From positions 186,001 through 250,000 of the forward strand of contig JAVBPU010000004.1 in NCBI GenBank assembly GCA_031549415.1: 64,000 bases of DNA, read 5' to 3'. A program made the translations under genes and the position numbers. The notes under the pieces were generated by a model that saw nothing but the letters and a program-made list of their open reading frames with translations, ran no database searches and was not told the DNA's origin. This stretch comes from Limiplasma sp031549415. Lineage in GTDB: Bacteria > Bacillota > Clostridia > Christensenellales > Aristaeellaceae. Shown in pieces: positions 1 to 6,975 of the stretch (its first letter is position 1; the number at the start of each line of letters is the position of its first letter).

Positions 1-180
1 GCCTGGTTCCCGGACGCCTTCCAGGGTACCATGGGCAGCCTGCTTCTGGCCGTGGAAAGCGGCCAGGAGCCGGAGATCAGCGCCAGGGACAACATCCGCA
101 CCATCGCTTGCGTGGAAGCCTGCTACGCCTCCATCCGGGAGGAACGCACCGTGACCCTGCAAGAGATTTTGGACCGGTAA
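1..180 (+). CDS. Gfo/Idh/MocA family oxidoreductase, C-terminal fragment
   Basis: Only the last 59 codons lie in the window; the frame is open from base 1 to the TAA at 178-180. The tail, a helix rich in Ala and Glu ending in a TLQEILDR-like segment, resembles the C-terminus of Gfo/Idh/MocA NAD(P)-dependent sugar dehydrogenases, where the final helix follows a DNIRTIACVEACY-type stretch. It precedes a complete member of the same family by 63 bases on the same strand, so the two are probably paralogous enzymes of one operon. The assignment rests on the C-terminal pattern and the neighbour, because the NAD-binding half is outside the window. Confidence 0.7.
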   Translation, partial: AWFPDAFQGTMGSLLLAVESGQEPEISARDNIRTIACVEACYASIREERTVTLQEILDR

Positions 181-243
181 CTTTCCCTCATTTCATCAGC
201 ATGAAACCATTTCCCATTTGAACAATGAAAGGATGATCGCAAC

Positions 244-1389
244 ATGGGCAAGACATTGCGGGCAGGAATCATAGGCGTTGGTTTTATTGGGGCTGTGCAC
301 ATTGAGCAGCTTCGTCGGCTGGGCAACGTGGAGGTGGTGGCCCTCACCGACAGCCTGGACGCGCAGAAAAAGGCGGATGAGCTCCATGTGCCCAAGGGGT
401 ATGCGGAGTTCCGGGAAATGATCGACAAGGAAAACCTGGACTGCGTCCATGTGTGCACCCCCAACTGCACCCATTATGAAATTGCCATGTACGCCCTGCA
501 AAAAGGCGTCAACGTCATTTGCGAAAAGCCCATGGCCACCAGCCTTGCAGAAGCCCAGGAGATTCTTGCCTATGCCAAGAGCCAGAAGCTGATCCATGCC
601 ATGAACTTCAACTGCCGCTTCTACCCCATCGCCTACCAGATGCGGGAAATGATCAAGAACGGCGATCTGGGCAATATCTTCACCATCCACGGCGGCTATT
701 TGCAGGACTGGCTGTACTATGACACCGACTACAACTGGCGCTTGGACCCGGCCATCTCCGGCAAATCTCGCGCCTTTGCGGACATCGGCTCCCACTGGAT
801 CGACCTGGTGGAGTTTGTGACCGGGCTGCGGGTGGTGGAGGTGCTGGCGGATTTTGAGACCTTCCACAAAACCCGCAAAAAGCCCAAGAAGGCTGTGGAT
901 ACCTATTCCAACATGATGCTCCGGCCCGAGGATTACGAGGAAATTCCCATTGAGACTGAGGACTACGCCGCGGTGCTGTTCCACTTTGACAATGGCGCAC
1001 GGGCCTGCTGCAACATCACCCAGGTGTTTGCGGGCCGCAAGAACCAAATGATCCTTGCCATCGCGGGCAGCAAGTGCTCCCTGCACTGGGACAGCGAGGC
1101 TTCCAACGAGGTTTGGATTGGCCGCCGGGAGCGGGATAATGGGCAGTTGGTGAAGGACCCCTCCATTTTGATGCCCAAGACCCGCAGCGTCATCAGCTAT
1201 CCCGGCGGGCATTCCGAAGGCTTTGCGGACGCCTTCAAGCAAAACTTCAAGCAAATCTACAAGGCCATCGAGCTGGGCAGTGCCGAAGGCTTCGACTATG
1301 CCACCTTTGAGGACGGCGCCCGGGAAATGAAGCTCTGCGGCAAAATCGTGGAAAGCGCCAAGGAACGCCGCTGGGTCGCCATCGACTAA
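244..1389 (+). CDS. Gfo/Idh/MocA family NAD(P)-dependent oxidoreductase
   Basis: 381 aa, normal family length. The N-terminus has the Rossmann dinucleotide-binding GVGFIG at residues 11-16, and the family EKP motif sits at 94-96, where the lysine normally contacts nicotinamide and substrate. A DIGSHWIDL segment near residue 180 supplies the usual Asp/His pair of the C-terminal alpha/beta substrate domain. Enzymes of this family oxidise a secondary hydroxyl of sugars, cyclitols or glycosides. An AAAGGA ribosome site precedes the ATG. It is followed by three TIM-barrel proteins with short gaps, so it probably generates a keto-sugar that they isomerise or cleave. The substrate cannot be read from the sequence. 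Confidence 0.88.
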   Translation: MGKTLRAGIIGVGFIGAVHIEQLRRLGNVEVVALTDSLDAQKKADELHVPKGYAEFREMIDKENLDCVHVCTPNCTHYEIAMYALQKGVNVICEKPMATSLAEAQEILAYAKSQKLIHAMNFNCRFYPIAYQMREMIKNGDLGNIFTIHGGYLQDWLYYDTDYNWRLDPAISGKSRAFADIGSHWIDLVEFVTGLRVVEVLADFETFHKTRKKPKKAVDTYSNMMLRPEDYEEIPIETEDYAAVLFHFDNGARACCNITQVFAGRKNQMILAIAGSKCSLHWDSEASNEVWIGRRERDNGQLVKDPSILMPKTRSVISYPGGHSEGFADAFKQNFKQIYKAIELGSAEGFDYATFEDGAREMKLCGKIVESAKERRWVAID

Positions 1390-1414
1390 TCCTGCGGGAG
1401 GAGGGAGAGTCTCC

Positions 1415-2299
1415 ATGCTGAAAATTGCCACATTGGCGGATTGGTTTGGCAAGGGCTTGCTGGAAGGCATCCGGGAATCCAAGCGCTGCGGGGCGCAGGG
1501 CGTGCAGCTTTACGCCTGGAACCAGCTGAACCCCTTCACCCTCACCGATAGCACGTTGCAACAGGTGAAGGACACCGCCGGGGAAAACGGCCAGGCCATC
1601 ACCGCCCTGTGCGGGGAGCTGTCTGAGGTGATGCCCGGCGGCCACGGCCTGGAAGTGGCCACGGAAAACGGCCCTAAGTTGGAGTACTTGATGCGGGTCA
1701 TCGACATGGCTGCGGAGCTTGCATGCCCTGTGGTCACCACCCACATTGGCATCGTGCCGGAGGATACCGGCAGCCCTGCCTATGCCGCGCTGCTGGACAG
1801 TTGTAGCCAACTGGGCGCATATGCCGCCAAGCGGGACATCTGGCTGGCCATCGAAACCGGCCCGGAGCCCATTCCCCGGCTCTGCGCCTTCACGGACGCC
1901 TGTGGCGGCCATGTGGCCATCAATTACGACCCAGCCAATTTGGTGATGGTCACTGCGGACGATGAGGTGCAGGGGGTCTATACCGCCGGAAAGCGCATCG
2001 TTCACACCCATGCCAAGGACGGCATCTTGAAGCAGTATGTGGGGCCGGATCAGATCTACCGCATCTTTGCGGAGGGCGGCATTGACGCCTTGGCGGCCCT
2101 GCCGGATTATTTTCTGGAAACGCCCCTGGGCCAGGGCGCGGTGCGCTGGCAGGCTTACTTGAAGGCCCTGACGAACATTGGCTATGATGGGTTCCTGACC
2201 ATCGAACGGGAAGTCCGGCAGGATGCCGCCGCCGACATCGGCTTGGCGGTCACGTTTCTGACCGGGCAATTGCGTGAGCTCAATCATGAAGGGAGTTAA
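1415..2299 (+). CDS. Sugar phosphate isomerase/epimerase-like TIM barrel (AP endonuclease 2 superfamily)
   Basis: 294 aa, preceded by a strong GGAGGAGGGA ribosome site. It shows the xylose-isomerase-like barrel pattern: an N-terminal KIATLADWFG strand, a metal-ligand Glu in WLAIETGPEP, a following NYDPANL strand, an HTHAKDG segment (metal-binding His and Asp) and a terminal TIEREV strand carrying the last acidic ligand. Members use a divalent metal to isomerise, epimerise or dehydrate sugars and inosose-like ketones. It is the first of three consecutive divergent barrels, 25 bases after the dehydrogenase and 5 bases before the next barrel. Substrate unknown. Confidence 0.85.
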   Translation: MLKIATLADWFGKGLLEGIRESKRCGAQGVQLYAWNQLNPFTLTDSTLQQVKDTAGENGQAITALCGELSEVMPGGHGLEVATENGPKLEYLMRVIDMAAELACPVVTTHIGIVPEDTGSPAYAALLDSCSQLGAYAAKRDIWLAIETGPEPIPRLCAFTDACGGHVAINYDPANLVMVTADDEVQGVYTAGKRIVHTHAKDGILKQYVGPDQIYRIFAEGGIDALAALPDYFLETPLGQGAVRWQAYLKALTNIGYDGFLTIEREVRQDAAADIGLAVTFLTGQLRELNHEGS

Positions 2300-2304
2300 A
2301 GCAT

Positions 2305-3219
2305 ATGATGAAATTAGGCTTGGTTTCCGCGATTCTACCCGACTTCACCTTTGAAGAGGTGATTGATTATGCCGCTAGCGTTGGCTTTAGCTGCGTGGAA
2401 GTCTGCTGCTGGCCCAAGGGCAAGGCCGCCCGCCGCTATGCGGGCATTACCCATATCGACATCGACGGCCTCACCCGCGAAAAAATGGACCACTACCTCC
2501 AATATGCCAAGGACAAGGGCGTTGCCATCAGCTCCCTGGGCTACTACCCCAACCCCATGGACCCCAACCCCGAGGCCCGGCAGGTGGCCGTGGACCATCT
2601 GATGGCGCTGATTGACGCTTCCGCCGACATGGGCATTCACATGGTCACCACCTTCATCGGCAAGGATAAAACCAAGACCGTGGAAGAAAACCTCGATTTG
2701 TACCAGGAGCTCTGGACCCCCATCGTGCGCCACGCAGAGGCCAAAAAGGTGCGTATCGCCATTGAAAACTGCCCCATGTACTACACCAAGGACGAGTTCC
2801 CCGGCGGCAACAACCTGGCTTCCACCCCCTACATCTGGCGGGAAATGTTTAAGCGCATCCCTTCGGACTGCCTGGGCCTGAACTTCGACCCCTCCCATCC
2901 TTACCTGCTGATGTCCGACTATGTGCAGCCCCTGTATGACTTTAAGGACAAGATTTTCCACGTCCACTTCAAGGACATCAAGATCTTTAAAGACAAGCTG
3001 AACGAATACGGCGCCTTCTCCTACCCGGCCCTGTGGCATGCCCCCAAGCTGCCCGGCCTGGGCGGCGTAAACTTTGCCGCCTTCTGCTCCGCCCTCAACG
3101 ACATCCGCTACACCGGCCCCGCCTGCATCGAAGTGGAAGACAAGGCCTTTGAAGCCAACATCGAGGATGTAAAATCCGGCATCGAGCAGAGTTACCGCTA
3201 TATGCGGCAGTTTCTGTAA
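2305..3219 (+). CDS. Sugar phosphate isomerase/epimerase-like TIM barrel
   Basis: 304 aa. AP-endonuclease-2-type barrel: KLGLVSAILPDFTFEE at the N-terminus, IAIENCPM for the first metal-binding Glu, LNFDPSHP for the Asp/His pair, FHVHFKDIK for the His and Asp ligands, and CIEVEDKAFE for the final Glu. It is divergent from the barrels on either side, so the three genes are unlikely to be recent tandem duplicates and may do different steps. The start is one of two consecutive ATG codons, five bases after the previous stop. Likely co-transcribed with the whole 1-5408 group. Confidence 0.86.
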   Translation: MMKLGLVSAILPDFTFEEVIDYAASVGFSCVEVCCWPKGKAARRYAGITHIDIDGLTREKMDHYLQYAKDKGVAISSLGYYPNPMDPNPEARQVAVDHLMALIDASADMGIHMVTTFIGKDKTKTVEENLDLYQELWTPIVRHAEAKKVRIAIENCPMYYTKDEFPGGNNLASTPYIWREMFKRIPSDCLGLNFDPSHPYLLMSDYVQPLYDFKDKIFHVHFKDIKIFKDKLNEYGAFSYPALWHAPKLPGLGGVNFAAFCSALNDIRYTGPACIEVEDKAFEANIEDVKSGIEQSYRYMRQFL

Positions 3220-3240
3220 TCGTAACAAAGGAGGAGCCTT

Positions 3241-4143
3241 ATGCTCAGCGTAGGAATTTTTACCGGGTATTACCCCTATGACACAGACGAGGTGATCCGC
3301 CGCATCAAGGCCAGCGACTTTTCCTGCGTGCAGCTGGACGTATCCTTTAAGGACTGCGACGCCGCCAAGGGGCAACTGACCCATGAAAAGGCTGTTCGCA
3401 TCCGCAATAAATTCCGGGATGCCAACCTGCCCATCATTTGCGTGTCTGGCTACACCAACTTCATCCATCCCGATCCGGCGAAGCGCCAAAAGAATATTGA
3501 CTTCCTCAAAACCATGATCCGCTTCGCCAAAGACTTGGGCTGCACCTACGTGGCCAGTGAAACAGGCACCTATAACGAGGAAAGCGACTGGGTATGGGAC
3601 GACCGCAACGGCACCGAGGCGGTTTACCAGGAAACCCTCGCCGTTGTGAAGGACATTGTGGCCTGCGCTGCGGAAAACGGCGTCACCTTCCTGATCGAAA
3701 ACTACGTGAACAACGTAATCGGCACCGTTGCGCAGGTGAAGCGCCTGTTTGCGGACGTGAATTCGCCCCACCTGGGCCTCCTGTGCGACCCCACCAACTA
3801 TTTTGACAACAGCAACATTGAAAACGTGGACGAGACCCTGCGCCATATTTTTGACGAGCTGGCCCCTTACATGAAGATAGCCCACGCCAAGGACTGCAAG
3901 CGCGCCACCGACCTTTCCGAAAAGCATGCGGACATTGACGCGGACGAGTCCCACACCTTCCGGGGAGCCGGTGACATCGAATTGCCTGCCGCCGGGCTGG
4001 GGGTGCTAAATTACCCGCTGTATGTGGAATTGCTGGCAAAGCACTACCCCAACATGCCCATCATCATCGAACACCTGGACGAACCGGACATCCCCCGGGC
4101 CAAGGGCTTTTTGGATGGCGTGCTGAAACAAGTGGGGGTGTAA
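3241..4143 (+). CDS. Sugar phosphate isomerase/epimerase-like TIM barrel
   Basis: 300 aa, with AAAGGAGG upstream of the ATG. Barrel markers are LDVSFKDCD early, TFLIENYVNN (metal Glu), LLCDPTNYF (Asp), KIAHAKDCK (His/Asp) and IIIEHLDE (last Glu). Together with the two preceding barrels and the dehydrogenases it suggests stepwise oxidation, epimerisation and elimination of a polyol or glycoside. Pairs of Gfo/Idh/MocA oxidoreductases and such barrels are known from inositol catabolism and from 3-keto-glycoside cleavage; which applies here is inference. A hairpin cluster starts immediately after the stop codon. Confidence 0.86.
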   Translation: MLSVGIFTGYYPYDTDEVIRRIKASDFSCVQLDVSFKDCDAAKGQLTHEKAVRIRNKFRDANLPIICVSGYTNFIHPDPAKRQKNIDFLKTMIRFAKDLGCTYVASETGTYNEESDWVWDDRNGTEAVYQETLAVVKDIVACAAENGVTFLIENYVNNVIGTVAQVKRLFADVNSPHLGLLCDPTNYFDNSNIENVDETLRHIFDELAPYMKIAHAKDCKRATDLSEKHADIDADESHTFRGAGDIELPAAGLGVLNYPLYVELLAKHYPNMPIIIEHLDEPDIPRAKGFLDGVLKQVGV

Positions 4144-4147
4144 GCGA

Positions 4148-4240
4148 GGGCTTTCGTTTATGCAGGGGTTTCACCCCTGCACCCCATCAGGGCTACGCTC
4201 TGAACCCTCCATTGAAATGCCCATTTTATGGGCATTTCAA
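4148..4240. repeat. Hairpin cluster A (mosaic palindromes)
   Basis: Three adjacent palindromes lie between the third barrel and the DUF2877 gene: 4161-4181 (9-bp stem, core GCAGGGG/CCCCTGC), 4189-4202 (CAGGGC/GCTCTG) and 4212-4240 (13-bp stem, core GAAATGCCCAT/ATGGGCATTTC). The same modules recur at 5497-5577, 24771-24811, 45652-45948 and 56637-56703. The set could attenuate readthrough or protect the mRNA 3' end inside the operon. Confidence 0.8.
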
Positions 4241-4257
4241 ATTTTCCACAGGAGGAG

Positions 4258-5082
4258 ATGCGCTTGTTCACCTGCGCTACTGGTTGGGTCGGCCTTGGGT
4301 TTCCTGCCCTGGACGGGGCCGGAACGGTGCATAGCGTGTTTTCCAAGGCCATCAACCTGCGCTGGGACACCGGAGAGCTTCTCACCCTGGCCACTCCTGC
4401 CGCCGGACGCGCCGCCCGAACCCTGTCCCTGTCCCAGGAGCTGGATTTGCAAAGCCTGGGGGTCTGTGCCGGGAGCCAGGCGATTTTGCGGCATCCGCTT
4501 CTCACCCTGGGGCAGGCTCTTTGTGTGGATTTATCCGAAGCAAAACCGTGGATGGGCCTGCTGCATCCCCCCCTGCCCCTGCCAGACGCCATGGATGTAG
4601 AGACGCTCCGAAGCTTTCTGGACCAAGCCGCGCCCGCCCACAGCCTTTGGCAAACCAAGCAGCAGGACCCAGAACTGGGCCGTCTGTTTCAGCATCTGCT
4701 TGCGGATGCCGCCGCAATCCTGCCCCAGTGGATTGGCCGGGGCTCCGGGTTGACCCCCAGCTGTGACGATGCATTGCTGGGCCTGCTTGCTGTGTGGACC
4801 GCATTTCCCATGGAGGAGCCCTTGCAAAGTGTGCAAAGCGCGTTGCCTCCCCTGCTGCCCCGCACCACCGATGTGTCCCGTCAGATGCTGGAAAACGCGC
4901 TGGAGGGGCATTTCCCCGAGGCTGTTGAACGGCTGCTGCTGTCCCTGTCTGGCCCGGAAATCAACGGCCTGCCGCTGGCGGCCCGGACACTGGCGGCGGT
5001 GGGTTCCTCCTCTGGCTTTGATATGCTGACCGGCATTGTGGCCGGTTTGAAATGTACCCACAGAAAGGAGAAAAACCTATGA
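4258..5082 (+). CDS. DUF2877 protein, AllH-like (oxamate carbamoyltransferase subunit family)
   Basis: About 274 aa. The diagnostic motif is GRGSGLTPSCDD near residue 170, the signature of DUF2877, usually G-x-GLTPSGDD, here with Cys for Gly. E. coli AllH (YlbF), a subunit of oxamate carbamoyltransferase together with AllF (FdrA) and AllG (DUF1116), belongs to this family. Homologues of the other two subunits lie in the converging operon at 11513-14451. An ATG at 4228 would put the start inside a hairpin and has no ribosome site. A GGAGGAG at 4251-4257 directly abuts the ATG at 4258 and is ideally placed (8 bases) for TTG at 4264, so the true start is one of these two. It overlaps the cupin gene by ATGA. 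Confidence 0.75.
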   Translation: MRLFTCATGWVGLGFPALDGAGTVHSVFSKAINLRWDTGELLTLATPAAGRAARTLSLSQELDLQSLGVCAGSQAILRHPLLTLGQALCVDLSEAKPWMGLLHPPLPLPDAMDVETLRSFLDQAAPAHSLWQTKQQDPELGRLFQHLLADAAAILPQWIGRGSGLTPSCDDALLGLLAVWTAFPMEEPLQSVQSALPPLLPRTTDVSRQMLENALEGHFPEAVERLLLSLSGPEINGLPLAARTLAAVGSSSGFDMLTGIVAGLKCTHRKEKNL

Positions 5083-5408
5083 TATTCCCTCATTCCAAGG
5101 GACAGGGCGTACTGGCCGAGCCCGGAGTCACCCGCACCACATTGGCCTGGGGCGGCCAGCAGATGATTGTGGAATTCAAGTTTGAAGAGGGAGCGGTCAG
5201 CTCCGTTCATGCCCACCCTCACGAGCAAATCGCCTACTGCGTGTCCGGGCATTTCCGGGTCACCGTAGGGGACGCGGTACAGGAGCTATTCCCAGGGGAC
5301 AGCTTTTACGCAGGTCCCAACGTGCCTCATGGCGTGGTAGCCCTGGAACCCAGCCTGATGCTGGATGCTTTTACCCCCATCCGGGAAAACTTCCTGCCAA
5401 AGGAATAG
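5079..5408 (+). CDS. Small cupin-domain protein
   Basis: 109 aa, a single cupin barrel. The first motif, around HAHPHEQIAYCVSGHF, gives the paired His and the Glu position, and the second motif, around PGDSFYAGPNVPHGV, ends in the last His. An in-frame ATG at 5052 exists, but AGAAAGGAG at 5062-5070 and the ATGA overlap with the DUF2877 stop place the start at 5079. Small cupins of this kind bind a metal and act as sugar epimerases or isomerases, or as sensors. Being last in this catabolic operon, it may be an accessory isomerase. The terminator at 5600 follows. Confidence 0.85.
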   Translation: MIFPHSKGQGVLAEPGVTRTTLAWGGQQMIVEFKFEEGAVSSVHAHPHEQIAYCVSGHFRVTVGDAVQELFPGDSFYAGPNVPHGVVALEPSLMLDAFTPIRENFLPKE

Positions 5409-5496
5409 GCTGCGCCGATGCGCAGTGAGGGGCGAAAAAGGTCTTGTGAGAGAACCACCTGCGGCTTACGGGCTGTAGCCCTTCAGAATCTCTTGA

Positions 5497-5577
5497 CTGG
5501 AATGCCCATTTCATGGGCGTTCCAGAGATGGGTCCAGGGCAACGCCCTGGCGGTGGTTTGGAGGCGGAGCCTCCAAA
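5497..5577. repeat. Hairpin cluster B (mosaic palindromes)
   Basis: Three palindromes sit between the cupin stop and the terminator: 5497-5525 (stem core GGAATGCCCAT with ATGGGCGTTCC), 5534-5550 (CCAGGGC, loop AAC, GCCCTGG) and 5557-5577 (TTTGGAGGC, loop GGA, GCCTCCAAA). Each module has a near-identical partner in other intergenic regions of the window, but in different order and combination. Confidence 0.82.
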
Positions 5578-5599
5578 CAGGGTTTCTCGACACGCCGAA

Positions 5600-5634
5600 G
5601 GGGCGGAAAACCTTACGGTTTTCCGCCCCTTTGT
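5600..5634 (+). terminator. Rho-independent terminator
   Basis: Perfect 13-bp stem, 5600-5612 with 5617-5629, loop TTAC, followed by TTTGTT on the plus strand. It ends the 1-5408 operon. The hairpin lies 22 bases past the permease stop codon and could also stop the minus-strand operon, though that side lacks a long U tract. Confidence 0.85.
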
Positions 5635-5655
5635 TGCCCCACAAGGGCCGTTGCT

Positions 5656-6975
5656 TTAGTTCGCCTGTACGCTTTCCTGCTCCGCAGCAGCCTTGTCAGC
5701 AGCAGGCTTGCTTGCGTCCGTCTTGTCCGCGCCAGCCTTTTCCGGCAAAATCTTGTTCAGGATGATGCCTACGATGGCCGCCAGAGCCAGACCGGCAAAG
5801 GTGAACGTCGTCTCGCCAATGGCAAAGCTGATGGAAGCGCCACCGATGCCCAGCACCAGGATGACGGCGGAAATCAGCATGTTCCGGGACAGCTTGAAGT
5901 TGATCTGGTTTTCCACCAGGGTCCGGACGCCAATGGAGGCGATCATGCCGAACAGCACGATGGAGATGCCGCCAATGATGGGCTCGGGGATGGTTCTGAT
6001 GATGGCGCTGAGTTTGGGAACGATACTCAGCAGAATGGCGAAGCAAGCCGCCACGCGCATCACAGCGGGCTTATGCACGCCGGTCAAAGCCAGCACGCCC
6101 GTGTTTTCGGAGTAGGTGGTGTTGGCGGGGCCGCCAAACATGGCGGACAGGGAGGTGCCAATGCCGTCGCCCATGAGGGTGCGGGTGAGGCCGGGCTCAT
6201 CAATGAAGTTTTTGCCCACTGTGGCGCCCACGGCAATGACGTCGCCGATGTGCTCCACCATGGTGGCCACCGCCACCGGCGCGATCAGCGCAATGGCGCG
6301 CCAGTCAAAGGCCGCCAGCTTGAACTTGGGCAGGCCGATCCAGGCCGCCTCATGCAGGGGTTCAAAGTTCACCAGGCCAAAGATCATGGCCACGATGTAG
6401 CTGACCACCAAGCCGCACAGCACAGGCAACATTTTGAGAAATCCCCTGGTAAACACGCTGACCACAGCCACCACGGCGAAGGCCAGCAGCGCCAGCAGCC
6501 AGTTTCCGGCAGCCTGACCTACGGCCACGCTGGCCAGGTTCAGGCCGATGATGATGATGATGGGGCCGGTGACGATGGGCGGGAAGAAGCTGATGACCCG
6601 CTTCGCGCCGAAGAGCTTCACCAGCCCAGCCATCACCAGATACACTAGGCCGGCCACCACGATGCCGCCCTGGGCATACTCGATGCCAAGGCCCAGCAAG
6701 CCACCGCCCGCGGCAGCGTAAGCGACCATTTTCGTGGGATTGATAAACGCGAATGAAGAACCTAGGAATACCGGCATCTTAAACTTGGTCAGCACATGGA
6801 ACAGCAGGGTACAAATGCCCGCCATGAACAGGGCCACAGAGATTTCCATCCCCGTCAGGAGCGGAACCAACACGGTAGCGCCGAACATGGTAAAGGTGTG
6901 CTGAACGCCTAAGATGATAAGTTTTGCCAAGGGCAACTTGTCTTCCGCGCGAATCACGTTATCGTTTTGGGTCAT
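5656..6975 (-). CDS. NCS2-family uracil/xanthine permease
   Basis: 439 aa polytopic membrane protein with about 12-14 hydrophobic segments. The family signature region reads TTYSENTGVLALTGV, closer to uracil-type NCS2 carriers (TTYGEN pattern) than to xanthine permeases (QNVG pattern). A charged Lys/Asp/Ala-rich tail of about 30 residues follows the last membrane segment. It imports a nucleobase or related heterocycle by proton or sodium symport. It is the last gene of the minus-strand operon and overlaps the molybdenum-hydroxylase gene by ATGA, so its substrate is probably the one processed by that enzyme. The exact base is not determined. Confidence 0.88.
   Translation of the reverse strand: MTQNDNVIRAEDKLPLAKLIILGVQHTFTMFGATVLVPLLTGMEISVALFMAGICTLLFHVLTKFKMPVFLGSSFAFINPTKMVAYAAAGGGLLGLGIEYAQGGIVVAGLVYLVMAGLVKLFGAKRVISFFPPIVTGPIIIIIGLNLASVAVGQAAGNWLLALLAFAVVAVVSVFTRGFLKMLPVLCGLVVSYIVAMIFGLVNFEPLHEAAWIGLPKFKLAAFDWRAIALIAPVAVATMVEHIGDVIAVGATVGKNFIDEPGLTRTLMGDGIGTSLSAMFGGPANTTYSENTGVLALTGVHKPAVMRVAACFAILLSIVPKLSAIIRTIPEPIIGGISIVLFGMIASIGVRTLVENQINFKLSRNMLISAVILVLGIGGASISFAIGETTFTFAGLALAAIVGIILNKILPEKAGADKTDASKPAADKAAAEQESVQAN

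Noticed and set aside
196..1482. Long open frame (428 codons) opposite the Gfo/Idh/MocA gene
   Set aside because: It lies antisense to a clear dehydrogenase and has no recognisable domain; GC-rich third positions keep the opposite frame open.
2335..3954. 539-codon open frame antisense to two TIM barrels
   Set aside because: Val/Gly/His-rich shadow translation with no motif; it covers parts of two genuine genes.
5656..6975. Calling the permease xanthine specific
   Set aside because: Its signature reads SENTG rather than the QNVG pattern of xanthine carriers, so only the NCS2 family is stated.
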